DNA of 64,000 nucleotides from Candidatus Parcubacteria bacterium (GCA_023432445.1 JAEYUP010000001.1:496001-560000); one strand, 5' to 3'; counted from the stretch's first letter, positions 1 through 11,471 are shown. Program-made: numbers and translations. The notes: generated from the sequence alone by a model not told the origin.

Positions 1-1
1 G

Positions 2-2794
2 TTAGGGGTTTTTATAACAGTCGTAGTTATCACAGCTTTGGTGGCAGGAGTTGGTTTTTTTGCTTGGTATCAATACCGCAAGCTACTGCGAGAAGCCAAG
101 AATTATGAGCGCGGGCTCAAGATGGTGCCGCTTTACATTCATATCCCACCGATTAGCTCCGATATTGAGGGAAATGGCCGAGACGAGAGGGACCTGACAG
201 AAGAGGTGCTTTCACAGGCTCAGGTCATGTACAACATCATCGCGAGTACGGCGGTTAAGGGCTTTAAGAGTCGCGTCTATGGTCAGCGTCATATTTCGTT
301 TGAGATTGTCGCTCACGAAGGGCTGGTTCATTACTATGCGGTCGTGCCGGTGTCATTGATAGACGTTATACAGCAGGCTGTTTCGGCGGCTTATCCGTCG
401 GCAAGGCTGGAAGAGGTTAGTGAACGCAACATATTCAACCCGGCTGGCAAGATGAGCGGTACGATCGGTGGTGAGTTTACGCTCAAAAAGGAGTTCGCCT
501 TTCCTATCGCGACTTATCAGGAGACCAAGCGTGACGCAACACGTTCGCTTCTAGACGCTCTTTCCAAGGCTACCAGGGAAGACGGCGTTGGTATCCAAAT
601 TTTGATTCGCCCTGCGCACCAGGGTTGGACGAGTGTTGCTCAGGAGCTGGCCGATAAAATTCGCAAGGACAAGGGTCAGTCTAGCGGTGGTTTCAAGAGC
701 AAGGGTATGCTAGAGGCACTCTGGAAACCGCCAGAGGTTAGCGAATCAAAGCCGGAGGATAGACAACTAAGTTCCACCGAGCAGGCCACGATAGATATGA
801 TTGGCGACAAGACGCGCTACCCAGGTTATGAAACTTTGATAAGAGTGGTTGCGTCTTCTGGTGTGGCCGGCAGGTCTCAGATGTTGATGAATAGTGTCGT
901 ATCAGCCTTTTCACTATTTGATTCTCCGACGAACAATGGCTTTAAGTTTACGGTTTCTAAGGATATTAGCGAGTTCGTGACGGCTTATATATTCCGTTTC
1001 TTCCCACAAGAGGTGACGCAGAACATACTTAACACGGTGGAGTTGGCGACCATTTTTCATCTGCCAAATCAAAGCTCTATACCAACGTCTCAAGTACAAC
1101 GACAGGCCACCAAGCAAGTTGATGGTCCCACACAGATACTCGATGAGGGCTTCTTGTTGGGCTACAACGAGTTCCGTGGAGTTAAAAAGCAGATCCGACT
1201 AGGGACGAAGGACCGTCGTCGACACGCTTACATAATTGGTCAGACGGGAACAGGTAAGTCCAAGCTGCTCGAGAACCTGGCTTTTCAGGACATGATGGAC
1301 GGGCGCGGTTTTGCATTTATCGATCCGCACGGCGACTCGGTTGAGGAGTTGCTGGGTATGGTGCCAAAGCACCGCGTCGAGGACGTTATTTACTTTAGTC
1401 CTGGAGACATGGAGTCGCCGGTCGGGCTTAACCTGTTTGAGTTTGAGTACCAGGACCAGCGCGACTTCTTGATTCAAGAGACGATCGCGATGCTCTACAA
1501 GCTTTATGACCCAGGGCACACGGGTATAATCGGCCCAAGGTTTGAGTCGTGGTTCCGAAACGCCGCTTTGACCGTGATGGCCGACCCTAATGGCTCATCG
1601 TTCCTGGATGTTCAACAGGTCTTTATAGACCAGGCCTTTGCCGACGAAAAGATCAAACACGTTAAGACGCAGTCGGTGCTTGATTTCTGGCACAAAGAGA
1701 TGGCCCAAACGCCAGAGTCAGCCAAGGGAGAGATGCTTGGTTGGTTCGCCAGCAAGTTCGGCGCCTTTTTGGCTAATGACATGATGCGAAATATCATCGG
1801 GCAGACCAAGAGTGGTTTTGATCTACGCGAGATAATGGACGGTAAAAAGATTTTATTAGTAAATCTCTCAAAGGGTAAAGTCGGGGAGCTAAACTCGCAG
1901 TTGCTTGGAATGATATTCGTTATGAAGTTTCAGGCGGCAGCGATGGGTCGGGCGAACGTGCCAGAGGACCAAAGAGAAGACTTCAGTCTGTATGTCGACG
2001 AGTTCCAGAACTTTGCAACTGATTCGTTCGCCACTATTTTGTCTGAGGCTCGAAAATATCGCCTGAGTCTCGTGCTAGCCAACCAGTTCATGACTCAGCT
2101 CACCGACCAGATTAGGGAAGCTATCCTGGGTAACATCGGGACAGTTATAAGTGGTCGAATCGGTATAACGGACGCCGAGATATTGGTCAAGAAGTTTAGC
2201 CCAACGTTTGACGTTGAGGATCTAACAAGGATGCCTAATTTCCAGACGATTGCCTCCGTTATGATCCAGGACGTGCCGTCGGCCGCTTTCAGCATGTCGC
2301 TGTTACCGCCGCTAGGCAAGTCAAACCCTGAGCTGAGAGACGCCCTTAAGCGCTTGTCGTCAGCTAAGTACGGCAAGCCACGCGCCGAAGTAGAAAGAGA
2401 CTTTGCGATGCGTATGAGCGCGGGCGACGAAGCTCGAAAAGCCAAGATGGAGGCGATGAAACGAGCTCAGCAAGAGCGCATGGAGCGTTTTAAGGCTGGT
2501 AACGCCCTTCCTGGTGATCCAAACGCACCTGTTGTTCAATCAAGCGCCTCGCAGCCTCAGGCGGACAGTCCAAAGGTTACACCGCCATCTTTTCTTGATG
2601 AGTGGTTGGCTAAGCGTCAGCAAATTGTTCAGAATTCTCCTAATAATGCGCCGGCTCCAAACCCGGCTTTCGGCCCAACGGTTGGAGTGGCACCAACTGT
2701 AACAAGCACTACTAAAGAAGATGATCACAGGTTGTCTCTGAGAGACGACAACGCAAAAGACGACCATCCGGGCGTCTCGGTCAAGCTCCGCTAA
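2..2794 (+). CDS. VirB4/TraG-like type IV secretion ATPase, 5' end cut by window
   Basis: A membrane-anchored P-loop ATPase of the FtsK/HerA/VirB4-VirD4 class, which powers DNA or protein transfer through type IV secretion-like machines. Walker A (GQTGTGKS) is encoded near 1239-1262 and a Walker B (LYVDEFQNF) near 1987-2013. Residues follow that resemble the sensor/arginine-finger part of this family. The last ~130 residues are charged and then Pro/Gln/Ala rich, probably disordered. The frame is already open at base 2 and reads hydrophobic (LGVFITVVVITALVAGVGFF), so the TTG at 38 is not the start: the gene begins upstream with a transmembrane segment. It is convergent with the next gene, with 9 bp between the stops. 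Whether it is VirB4-like or a TraG/VirD4 coupling protein cannot be settled by eye. Confidence 0.85.
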   Translation, partial: LGVFITVVVITALVAGVGFFAWYQYRKLLREAKNYERGLKMVPLYIHIPPISSDIEGNGRDERDLTEEVLSQAQVMYNIIASTAVKGFKSRVYGQRHISFEIVAHEGLVHYYAVVPVSLIDVIQQAVSAAYPSARLEEVSERNIFNPAGKMSGTIGGEFTLKKEFAFPIATYQETKRDATRSLLDALSKATREDGVGIQILIRPAHQGWTSVAQELADKIRKDKGQSSGGFKSKGMLEALWKPPEVSESKPEDRQLSSTEQATIDMIGDKTRYPGYETLIRVVASSGVAGRSQMLMNSVVSAFSLFDSPTNNGFKFTVSKDISEFVTAYIFRFFPQEVTQNILNTVELATIFHLPNQSSIPTSQVQRQATKQVDGPTQILDEGFLLGYNEFRGVKKQIRLGTKDRRRHAYIIGQTGTGKSKLLENLAFQDMMDGRGFAFIDPHGDSVEELLGMVPKHRVEDVIYFSPGDMESPVGLNLFEFEYQDQRDFLIQETIAMLYKLYDPGHTGIIGPRFESWFRNAALTVMADPNGSSFLDVQQVFIDQAFADEKIKHVKTQSVLDFWHKEMAQTPESAKGEMLGWFASKFGAFLANDMMRNIIGQTKSGFDLREIMDGKKILLVNLSKGKVGELNSQLLGMIFVMKFQAAAMGRANVPEDQREDFSLYVDEFQNFATDSFATILSEARKYRLSLVLANQFMTQLTDQIREAILGNIGTVISGRIGITDAEILVKKFSPTFDVEDLTRMPNFQTIASVMIQDVPSAAFSMSLLPPLGKSNPELRDALKRLSSAKYGKPRAEVERDFAMRMSAGDEARKAKMEAMKRAQQERMERFKAGNALPGDPNAPVVQSSASQPQADSPKVTPPSFLDEWLAKRQQIVQNSPNNAPAPNPAFGPTVGVAPTVTSTTKEDDHRLSLRDDNAKDDHPGVSVKLR

Positions 2795-2803
2795 AGGAAA
2801 TGC

Positions 2804-3367
2804 TTATTTTTTGCCGGTAATCATGACTTTTAGAAAGTCGTAGAGTAGCCCGGCAATCCAGCCGGCTATAAAGGCGGCGATAGTTTCAAACCCTGAAAGT
2901 GGATAGCCGAAATTTTTGGCTACTAAATATACGGCCAGAACGGCCACAAAGGCGACAACTGCGCCACTTAAGATAGCGTTAGGGCGGGCGATGGTAGACC
3001 CGACCACATCACTAATCTTCTCAACTGGCTTGGCGTGTATAAACTTACTAAAAGCGCGTTCTGGGGCCGATAGTTCGGCTCGAACGTTTTTCATGCGGTG
3101 ATCGAAACTAGCATCACGCTCTTTTTTGCTTATACCACGTCGAGGGGTGGGTGAGGTGCTACGCTTACGCTCAACCGTCTCTTTCTTTGCTTCGGCAGCT
3201 TTTTCGCGAGCTTCAACTAAAGCCGTTTCGGCTTTTTTCTCGGCGTTTTCCATCTTTGATTTCTCGGCGTTGGACTCTAGCTGTTCGGCCAGGCGCTCAT
3301 ACTGCTCGGCGCTTACCTCTGGTGTTTTGAGGTTTTCGTTGCTTTGTTCGGTGATTCGCTCTGCCAT
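2804..3367 (-). CDS. Coiled-coil protein with C-terminal membrane segments, unknown function
   Basis: 187 residues. The first ~75 are Glu/Lys/Ala rich with heptad character and should form a coiled coil. A basic linker follows. Two hydrophobic segments lie near residues 130-150 and 158-178, so the protein is probably anchored by a C-terminal hairpin with the coiled coil in the cytoplasm. The start codon overlaps the stop of the upstream minus-strand gene (TAATG arrangement at 3365-3369), which implies translational coupling to the LPXTG protein gene. I do not recognise the family. The pairing with a surface protein and the convergent secretion ATPase suggests an envelope role, but that is inference. 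Confidence 0.75.
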   Translation of the reverse strand: MAERITEQSNENLKTPEVSAEQYERLAEQLESNAEKSKMENAEKKAETALVEAREKAAEAKKETVERKRSTSPTPRRGISKKERDASFDHRMKNVRAELSAPERAFSKFIHAKPVEKISDVVGSTIARPNAILSGAVVAFVAVLAVYLVAKNFGYPLSGFETIAAFIAGWIAGLLYDFLKVMITGKK

Positions 3368-4539
3368 TATATTGTCCCCGCATTAAGGTCTCGCCGGATA
3401 AGACGGACTTCTTTGTTCATTTGTTTGGATCGGAAGTAGAAGTAGGAGACGATTGCTAAAACGATCCCACCGAAGATGACGTTTTCGGTTGGGCCGGTCT
3501 CTGGCAGTTCTCTGACGATTTCTTCAACTACTTTTGGTGGCGCACAGCTGACTGGTACCATTACGCCGTTGCCAAATACGTTATCCATCACACAGTCGTA
3601 GGATGTCTGGTCACTTTTTCCTACAGGTGTGGCTGGTATAGAAGCATTTAATTTTACGGCATAGCTACGTGACTCGGTTTTACTAGCGGCGATTGAAACC
3701 TCAGGCCAGGTAAGTGCCTTGGTGTCCTTGTTAAAGATACCGCCACCGTTATCTACTAGAGTAGAGTACTCCAGTATATCGCCCAGGTTGTCCTCAAAGA
3801 CAGTAGATACTGGACTACCGCCAGTGTTCTTGGCCGTCAGAGTGTAAGTTATGCGATCGTTGGCATGAGCCACCTGTTTAGAAGCGTCGATGTTACCCTG
3901 AGATACGTTAAGAGCCGATTTTGAGAAGGTCAGTTTACCTGGTGCTGGTGGCACTTTTGGCGGCGGAATGTGAGTTGTTACCAGGTTGCCGCAGTCCTGC
4001 ATGATAGCAAACCAGCCGATACTTGCAGAGTGACCTATGTAGCCATAGATAGTTTTGTTGCTGCTCTTGTATAGAGTAGACATTGGGCGGCCGTAAACGG
4101 TTGTGACATGAGTACCGTTGGAGTCGGTGACTTTCATCGAGCCAGCGTCGATGGTGCGGGCGTGTCGGCCCCAGCTGTAGTAAGAGCTTGTTTTAAAGCT
4201 ACCGTAAGCCGCTCGGTTAATTTCTTCTCTTGTGATACCAAAAGAGTTCATTATGTCTTGCAGATTGGCGGAGTTGCGATCGTAGGGGTTTAAGAAGTTG
4301 CTAAGAGACCGGTTCGAACCCAGACCTAGACCACCGTAGACCATGTCATTTGCGCTGGCGGCATTAGCTGGTTCAGGGGCCTGGAAGACTACTAGGGATT
4401 GTACGACAAGAGCCAGAGCGGTGAATACAAGTCCTAAGCGGCGAGTAACTTGCTCTTTTCGAAGTCTCTTGGCGTAGAAACTCAATTGACCCACTAGGGC
4501 GGGGCTAAACGAGAGTCGAGATACTATGCGACGGAACAT
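3367..4539 (-). CDS. LPXTG-anchored surface protein with DUF11-like domain
   Basis: 390 residues. The N-terminus has a long basic n-region, a hydrophobic stretch near residues 38-52 and an Ala-X-Ala type cleavage site (PANAAS, ~60), so it is a secreted precursor. Residues ~200-300 resemble a DUF11/conserved-repeat (CARDB-like) beta domain, with a NxGGSPV...DNLGD pattern. The C-terminus has the sorting signal LPETG at ~350, a hydrophobic segment (VIFGGIVLAIVSYFYF) and a basic tail, the textbook arrangement for sortase attachment to the wall or for membrane anchoring. No sortase gene is in the window. The upstream region on this strand has an extended -10-like box (TGCTATCTT) about 45 nt before the ATG. 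It is coupled to the downstream coiled-coil gene. Confidence 0.82.
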   Translation of the reverse strand: MFRRIVSRLSFSPALVGQLSFYAKRLRKEQVTRRLGLVFTALALVVQSLVVFQAPEPANAASANDMVYGGLGLGSNRSLSNFLNPYDRNSANLQDIMNSFGITREEINRAAYGSFKTSSYYSWGRHARTIDAGSMKVTDSNGTHVTTVYGRPMSTLYKSSNKTIYGYIGHSASIGWFAIMQDCGNLVTTHIPPPKVPPAPGKLTFSKSALNVSQGNIDASKQVAHANDRITYTLTAKNTGGSPVSTVFEDNLGDILEYSTLVDNGGGIFNKDTKALTWPEVSIAASKTESRSYAVKLNASIPATPVGKSDQTSYDCVMDNVFGNGVMVPVSCAPPKVVEEIVRELPETGPTENVIFGGIVLAIVSYFYFRSKQMNKEVRLIRRDLNAGTI

Positions 4540-4632
4540 GATAATTTTTGTTTTTTAATTTACCTCTTATGTTTAAGATAGCATAAAAAATATGTTCAGC
4601 ACAAGCACTTTTTTATTCACGCGCCAATGTGG

Positions 4633-4638
4633 TACAAT
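4633..4638 (+). promoter_or_regulatory. -10 box of gyrB promoter
   Basis: TACAAT lies about 45 nt before the gyrB start; the -35 region (T-rich, 4610-4615) is weak. The predicted 5' UTR of ~38 nt carries a purine-rich Shine-Dalgarno (AGGGGAG, 4675-4681). Confidence 0.5.
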
Positions 4639-4682
4639 AGGGTCAGAATAAACGTCCGGTGGGTGGCCGACAACAGGGGAGT

Positions 4683-6665
4683 ATGATTAAAGTGGCGAAA
4701 AAAACAGACAATACATACGATGGCTCGCAGATACAGGTCCTCGAAGGCCTTGAACCGGTCCGTAAGCGACCGGGAATGTACATTGGTAGCACCGGCTTTG
4801 ACGGTGTTCACCATCTCATAAAGGAAATTGCCGACAACTCTATCGACGAGGCTATCGCCGGCTTCGCCTCTAGGGTAGACGTTGTCATTTTAGCTGATGG
4901 CGGTATTAAGATTAGCGATGACGGCCGTGGTATTCCTGTTGATACACACCCCAAGACCGGCCTTTCGACCCTTGAAACTGTTTTGACAGTCCTGCACGCT
5001 GGCGGTAAGTTCGGCGGCGGCGGTTATAAGGTGTCGTCTGGTCTGCACGGTGTCGGCTCTAGCGTTGTAAACGCTTTGTCGACTCTCATGATAGCTGAGG
5101 TAGTTCAAAAGGGTAGCCTCTACAGGATCGAGTTTGAGCGCGGCGGCGTAAAGGTTCCTTTTAAGAAGCTGGGTAAGACTGACCGCCCTCAAGGAACGAC
5201 AATCACTTTTTATCCAGACCCAACTATTTTTAAAGAAACGGTTGAGTTTGACTACAACTGGGTGGTCGACTACCTCCGACACCAAGCCTATCTGACTAAG
5301 GGGGTGTACGTTGCTGTTCGTGACGAGCGGACTAATCAGCGAGATGCTTTTTACTTCGAAGGTGGTATCCAGAGCTATGTTAAACACCTGAACATCGGCA
5401 AAGATGTCGTTAGCGACAATATCTTTTACGTCGAAAAAATGGTTGAGGACTCGATGGTCGAGGTGGCCGTTCAGTATAACGACACTTTTGTTGAAATGGT
5501 TAAGCCATTTGCAAACAACGTTCTGACACCAGATGGCGGAACCCACCTTATCGGTTTCCGCGCCGCTTTGACGCGCGTCATTAACGATTACGCACGCAAG
5601 AACAGCATTCTTAAGGAAAAAGACGATAACCTGACTGGTGACGATATTCGCGAGGGTCTCACGGCTATTATTTTGGTTAAACTGCCGGATCCTCAGTTTG
5701 AGGGTCAGACAAAGAACAAGCTCGGTAACCCCGAAGTTCGTCGCTACGTTGAGCAAGTGATGAACGAATATTTCGCTTACTATCTTGAAGAGAACCCTGA
5801 AGTTGCCAAGAAAATTGTCAACAAGGCTTTGTTGGCGGCTCGGGCCCGTAAGGCTGCCAGGGCGGCTCGCGATAACGTTCTTCGAAAGGGCGCCCTCGAT
5901 GGTATGGGCTTGCCCGGCAAACTTTATGACTGCTCAAGCAAGACACCTTCTGACAGTGAGATATATATCGTAGAGGGTGACTCAGCGGCCGGATCAGCCA
6001 AAGAGGGTCGCGACAGCAAGACTCAGGCTATCCTGCCACTACGCGGTAAGGTGCTTAACACCGAGAGAGCGCGTCTTGATAAAATGTTTGCCAACAAAGA
6101 GATTGTCGCTATGATACAGGCCTTTGGTGTCGGTATCGGCGAACAGTTCGACATTAATGGTCTTCGTTACCACAAAATCATCATCATGACTGACGCCGAT
6201 GTTGACGGAAGCCACATTGCAACGCTGCTTTTGACGTTCTTGTTCCGATACATGCGAGAAACTATCGAGGGTGGTTACGTATACTTGGCTAAACCACCGC
6301 TTTATAGCATTAACCGGGGCCAAAAGAAGCAATATGTTTACGATGAATCGGCTTTAGAGTCGACTTTGAAGGAAATTGTCGCCCAGAAACAAGATCGCGG
6401 CACGGCTGTGAACGAAGACGAAGACCTTCTCAAGCAAGCTGGGGTTACCATTTCACGCTTCAAGGGACTCGGTGAGATGGACGCTGACCAACTGTGGGAC
6501 ACAACTATGAACCCAGACAATCGAGTGCTTATACAAGTCAGGATAGAAGACGCCGAGCGGGCCGATGCTGTATTTACGAAATTGATGGGTGACGACGTGT
6601 CTCTTAGGAAGACATTCATCCAGTCGCGCGCCAAAAATGCCAACCTTGATGAGCTTGATGTGTAG
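4683..6665 (+). CDS. gyrB: DNA gyrase subunit B
   Basis: ATPase subunit of DNA gyrase, which introduces negative supercoils together with GyrA. The GHKL ATPase motifs are visible: EIADNSIDEAIAG, DDGRGIPVD and GGGGYKVSSGLHGVG. The TOPRIM nuclease motifs EGDSAAGSA (~residue 431) and MTDADVDGSHI (~501) are intact, and the C-terminal gyrase/topo IV B signature QLWDTTMNP is present. At ~660 residues it is the standard short bacterial form. The start is ATG at 4683 or GTG at 4692. The SD core ends at 4681, so the GTG has the better spacing; the family N-terminus allows either. It is followed after 16 bp by gyrA, whose GyrA-box supports gyrase over topoisomerase IV. Confidence 0.97.
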   Translation: MIKVAKKTDNTYDGSQIQVLEGLEPVRKRPGMYIGSTGFDGVHHLIKEIADNSIDEAIAGFASRVDVVILADGGIKISDDGRGIPVDTHPKTGLSTLETVLTVLHAGGKFGGGGYKVSSGLHGVGSSVVNALSTLMIAEVVQKGSLYRIEFERGGVKVPFKKLGKTDRPQGTTITFYPDPTIFKETVEFDYNWVVDYLRHQAYLTKGVYVAVRDERTNQRDAFYFEGGIQSYVKHLNIGKDVVSDNIFYVEKMVEDSMVEVAVQYNDTFVEMVKPFANNVLTPDGGTHLIGFRAALTRVINDYARKNSILKEKDDNLTGDDIREGLTAIILVKLPDPQFEGQTKNKLGNPEVRRYVEQVMNEYFAYYLEENPEVAKKIVNKALLAARARKAARAARDNVLRKGALDGMGLPGKLYDCSSKTPSDSEIYIVEGDSAAGSAKEGRDSKTQAILPLRGKVLNTERARLDKMFANKEIVAMIQAFGVGIGEQFDINGLRYHKIIIMTDADVDGSHIATLLLTFLFRYMRETIEGGYVYLAKPPLYSINRGQKKQYVYDESALESTLKEIVAQKQDRGTAVNEDEDLLKQAGVTISRFKGLGEMDADQLWDTTMNPDNRVLIQVRIEDAERADAVFTKLMGDDVSLRKTFIQSRAKNANLDELDV

Positions 6666-6681
6666 GGGATAGGATAGATAT

Positions 6682-9198
6682 ATGAACGACGACACTGTAA
6701 ATATGAACGACGAACTACCTGTAGAGGGTGAAGTTATAGCACCGCTAGCTAACGGCTTAGAAGATAGGACTCTCGAGAAGGTCATGGAAGATAACTTCTT
6801 CCGCTATTCAATGAGCGTCATTATCGAACGAGCTTTGCCAGACGTTCGCGATGGTTTGAAGCCTGTACATCGACGCATATTGCATTCGATGAACGTTAAT
6901 GGCAACCGAAGCACTGCTAAGTTTGTTAAAAGCGCACGTATAGTCGGTGACGTGATGGGTAAATTTCACCCGCACGGTGACTCAGCCATCTATGATTCGA
7001 TGGTTCGACTAGCTCAGCCTTGGGCTCTTCGTTATCCGTTGATTCAAGGTCAAGGAAACTTTGGCTCTATGGATGGAGACCCGGCCGCGGCTAGCCGGTA
7101 CACAGAGGCTAGATTGCAAAAGTTCTCAGATGAAATGCTGGCTGATATCGACAAGCAGACGGTTGATTTTCGTGATAACTATGACGGATCAGAGCAGGAA
7201 CCAACCGTTCTGCCAGCCAAGATACCAAACCTACTCCTAAACGGACAAATAGGTATCGCCGTCGGTATGGCTACGAACATTCCGCCACACAACCTCGGCG
7301 AGCTAGTTGACGCTGTGGTAGAGCTGATCGACAACGAAGATGCTACACTCGATGACTTACTTAAGCACGTTAAGGGACCGGACTTTCCGACCGGGGCCGT
7401 AGTATACGGCGGTTCGCCTATGAAGCAGGCTTATTTAACTGGTCGTGGTAGTGTAACTATGAGGGCCGTTGCTACGATTGAGGAGACCAAGAAGGGTCGT
7501 CACCAGATTATAATCACCGAAATTCCTTATGGTGTAAATAAAGCATCACTTGTTGAAAAGATCGCTGAGCTTTACAAAGAGAAAAAGATTAACATTAGCG
7601 ATCTGCGCGATGAAAGCTCTAGAGGCAAGGTCCGAGTTGTAGTAGAAGTTAAGAAAGATGGCTATCCGAAGAAGGTTCTTAACCAGCTTTACAAGCTAAC
7701 CGCACTGCAAAGTAGCTTTAATTACAACATGTTGGCCTTGATTGACGGAATTCAACCACGAATCCTCGGCTTGCAGGAGATGTTGCAAGAGTTCATCAAG
7801 CACCGCCAGCAGGTTGTTCGCCGCCGTACTGAGTACGAGCTGAAGAAAGCCCGCGAACGAGCTCACATCCTCGAGGGCTACAAGATCGCACTTGATCACA
7901 TTGATGAAGTAATTAGGATTATACGTGCCAGTAAGACGTCTGAGGAGGCTCAGAAGAACCTCATTAAGGAATTTAAGCTTAGTGAGATTCAGGCTCAGGC
8001 TATCTTGGCTATGCAGCTCCGAAGACTGACCGGCCTAGAGCGCGATGCTATTGAAAACGAGCTGAAAGAACTACTGGCGGCCATCAAGCGCTTTGAAGAA
8101 ATCTTGGCTGACGAGAAAGAAATCTTGGCTATCATCAAAACCGAGTTGCTTGAAATCAAAGACAAGTTTGGTGACGAGCGTCGTTCACAGATCATCAATC
8201 ATGAACTCGGTAAGTTTAGTGATGAAGAGCTTATACCAGAGGAAGAATCCGTTGTTCTGCTTACAACAGAAAACTATATTAAGCGGACATTGGTGACAGA
8301 GTACCGTCGTCAACACCGTGGCGGCAAGGGTAAGCGCGGCATGACCACCAAGGAAGAGGACGTCATCGATCAGCTGATTCCGGCCAACACCCACGACTGG
8401 CTACTGTTCTTTACTAACAAGGGTCGTGTTTTTCGCCTCAAAGCTTACGAAGTCCCAGCGGCTAGCCTGGCAGCTAAGGGTGTGGCGGCAGTAAACCTGT
8501 TGGCACTACAGCCTGAGGAAAAAATCACCTCTATTATCAAGCATGAAAAGAACGCTAGTGAAGATGGCTATCTATTTATGGCGACCGTCAAAGGCACAGT
8601 AAAGAAGACGCCGCTTAAGGATTACGCAAATATTCGAACAAATGGTTTAATCGCTATTAAACTTGATGAGGGTGACGAACTACGCTGGATCAAGCGAACC
8701 TCTGGAAGCGATGACATCATCATTTCGACTTCGGCAGGTCAAGCAATACGCTTCGGTGAATCCGATGCTCGACCGATGGGACGCTCAGCGCGAGGTGTTC
8801 GAGGTGTTCGCCTTCGACCAAATGACTCAGTGGTCGGGATGGACATAGTATCGAACAACGAAGGTACCTTGTTGGTTATTAGTAAGAATGGTTATGGAAA
8901 AGTTACTAAGGCGGCCCAGTTCCCATCGCACAAACGTGGTGGTATTGGCATCAAAGCGGCAGTTGTGACGGCCAAAACCGGCCCGATAGTGGCAGTGCGA
9001 TCGCTAGAAGAAGGTTCGGAAGAGATTCTGTTGATATCGAGCCAGGGCCAAGCGATTCGGGTTGGGCTTAAAGATATCCCAACTTTGGGCCGCACTACTC
9101 AAGGTGTTCGTATTATGCGAACTGGCGAAGACGACCAAGTGTCATCGTTCGGATTTGTACCTGCCCAGGCTGAACCCGAAGAAGGTGAGGCGGCGTGA
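6682..9198 (+). CDS. gyrA: DNA gyrase subunit A
   Basis: Breakage-reunion subunit of gyrase, 838 residues. The winged-helix active site ASRYTEARL puts the catalytic tyrosine at ~Y140. The quinolone-determining stretch HPHGDSAIYD has Ser (~101) and Asp (~105) at the positions equivalent to E. coli S83 and D87, so no classical quinolone-resistance substitution is seen. A GyrA-box (QHRGGKG, ~544) opens the C-terminal beta-pinwheel, which distinguishes it from ParC. It lies 16 bp after gyrB. Its TGA stop overlaps the GTG start of the following gene (GTGA), so the three genes probably form one operon. The use of TGA as a stop shows standard code. Confidence 0.97.
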   Translation: MNDDTVNMNDELPVEGEVIAPLANGLEDRTLEKVMEDNFFRYSMSVIIERALPDVRDGLKPVHRRILHSMNVNGNRSTAKFVKSARIVGDVMGKFHPHGDSAIYDSMVRLAQPWALRYPLIQGQGNFGSMDGDPAAASRYTEARLQKFSDEMLADIDKQTVDFRDNYDGSEQEPTVLPAKIPNLLLNGQIGIAVGMATNIPPHNLGELVDAVVELIDNEDATLDDLLKHVKGPDFPTGAVVYGGSPMKQAYLTGRGSVTMRAVATIEETKKGRHQIIITEIPYGVNKASLVEKIAELYKEKKINISDLRDESSRGKVRVVVEVKKDGYPKKVLNQLYKLTALQSSFNYNMLALIDGIQPRILGLQEMLQEFIKHRQQVVRRRTEYELKKARERAHILEGYKIALDHIDEVIRIIRASKTSEEAQKNLIKEFKLSEIQAQAILAMQLRRLTGLERDAIENELKELLAAIKRFEEILADEKEILAIIKTELLEIKDKFGDERRSQIINHELGKFSDEELIPEEESVVLLTTENYIKRTLVTEYRRQHRGGKGKRGMTTKEEDVIDQLIPANTHDWLLFFTNKGRVFRLKAYEVPAASLAAKGVAAVNLLALQPEEKITSIIKHEKNASEDGYLFMATVKGTVKKTPLKDYANIRTNGLIAIKLDEGDELRWIKRTSGSDDIIISTSAGQAIRFGESDARPMGRSARGVRGVRLRPNDSVVGMDIVSNNEGTLLVISKNGYGKVTKAAQFPSHKRGGIGIKAAVVTAKTGPIVAVRSLEEGSEEILLISSQGQAIRVGLKDIPTLGRTTQGVRIMRTGEDDQVSSFGFVPAQAEPEEGEAA

Positions 9199-9623
9199 TC
9201 GAGCTTTCGCCCTACATAATCGCCGGCCTAGGCGGTTGGCTGGTAGCCCAGGTGCTCAAGTATATATTTGTTAGTCTTCGTCAGCGCAAAGTTGCGTCGT
9301 TTAGGCACCTGTACTTTTCTGGTAATATGCCGAGTGCTCACAGTGCTACCGTAGTGGCCATCTTGGTTGTGGTAGGAATATTGGATGGAATTGGTTCGGG
9401 GCTGTTTGGCCTAGCACTCGTCTTTACTAGCGTCGTTCTATATGACGCAATGATGGTGCGCCGTTCCTCGGGCGAGCAAGGTGTAGCTTTGACCGCACTG
9501 ATGAAAGAGCAGAAGAGTAAGGTTGCCTTGCCTCGAGTTGCCAGAGGTCACACGCCCTTGGAGGTGGTGGCTGGTGCCTTTATCGGCGTCGTTGTGGCGA
9601 TTGTTGTAATAATTTGGTTTTAG
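9195..9623 (+). CDS. DUF212 / divergent PAP2 family membrane protein
   Basis: 142 residues, with four hydrophobic segments. It carries the family hallmarks GNMPSAHSA near residue 45, YDAMMVRRSSGEQ near 77 and GHTPLEVVAGAFIG near 115. These correspond to the phosphatase-like motifs of the divergent PAP2 family (DUF212, Bacillus YuiD-like). The biochemical substrate of the family is not firmly known; a lipid-phosphate phosphatase role is a guess. It is translationally coupled to gyrA by a 4-bp overlap. The stop codon sits 3 bp before the -35 box of the rRNA promoter. Confidence 0.88.
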   Translation: MIELSPYIIAGLGGWLVAQVLKYIFVSLRQRKVASFRHLYFSGNMPSAHSATVVAILVVVGILDGIGSGLFGLALVFTSVVLYDAMMVRRSSGEQGVALTALMKEQKSKVALPRVARGHTPLEVVAGAFIGVVVAIVVIIWF

Positions 9624-9626
9624 GGG

Positions 9627-9655
9627 TTGACCCAACCCTTTTGGTAGCGTATAAT
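9627..9655 (+). promoter_or_regulatory. 16S rRNA promoter
   Basis: TTGACC (9627-9632), a 17-bp spacer and TATAAT (9650-9655) form a near-consensus housekeeping promoter just after the DUF212 stop. It predicts a ~170-nt leader before 16S. A boxA-like element (AGATCGTTAACA, 9709-9720; 9 of 12 match to the E. coli rrn boxA) lies in that leader and overlaps the processing stem. Confidence 0.85.
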
Positions 9656-9713
9656 TGAGCAAGTCTGGTCGTAAGACCGTAGGTCAACGTGGAGTTGAAT
9701 AAAAGACGAGATC

Positions 9714-9737
9714 GTTAACAATTTGGTTGTGCAAATC
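9714..9737 (+). other. 16S processing stem, 5' arm
   Basis: These 24 nt pair over their whole length with 11472-11495 downstream of 16S, with a few G-U pairs and no mismatches. This is the flanking double-stranded stem from which RNase III normally releases pre-16S. Confidence 0.88.
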
Positions 9738-9831
9738 TAAAACACATTCGTATGGGTATTTATATCCTTCGGATGTTTTATTAATACGTCAGTAAATTAT
9801 GTATATTGAGTCTTGTAGTGTAGAACTACAT

Positions 9832-11308
<1,477 letters not shown>

Positions 11309-11471
11309 CTAGGGAGATGTTATGCCAGCAAAACGAGCAATCTTTTGCTGAAGCTAGGTCGGTCTTTTTGTTGTGTTGAGCTTACATAACAATATAGTTC
11401 TCAAAGATTTATTCGCGAGAACAAGACGAAGTTCAAAAAAATCTCAGTATACTAGCCGACGATTAATATAG

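Noticed and set aside
38..9198. UGA=Gly recoding (code 25)
   Set aside because: gyrA, parA and the VKOR gene end properly at TGA, and no in-frame TGA was seen in conserved genes.
4683..9198. parE/parC (topoisomerase IV) instead of gyrase
   Set aside because: The A subunit has the GyrA-box QHRGGKG and a full C-terminal domain.
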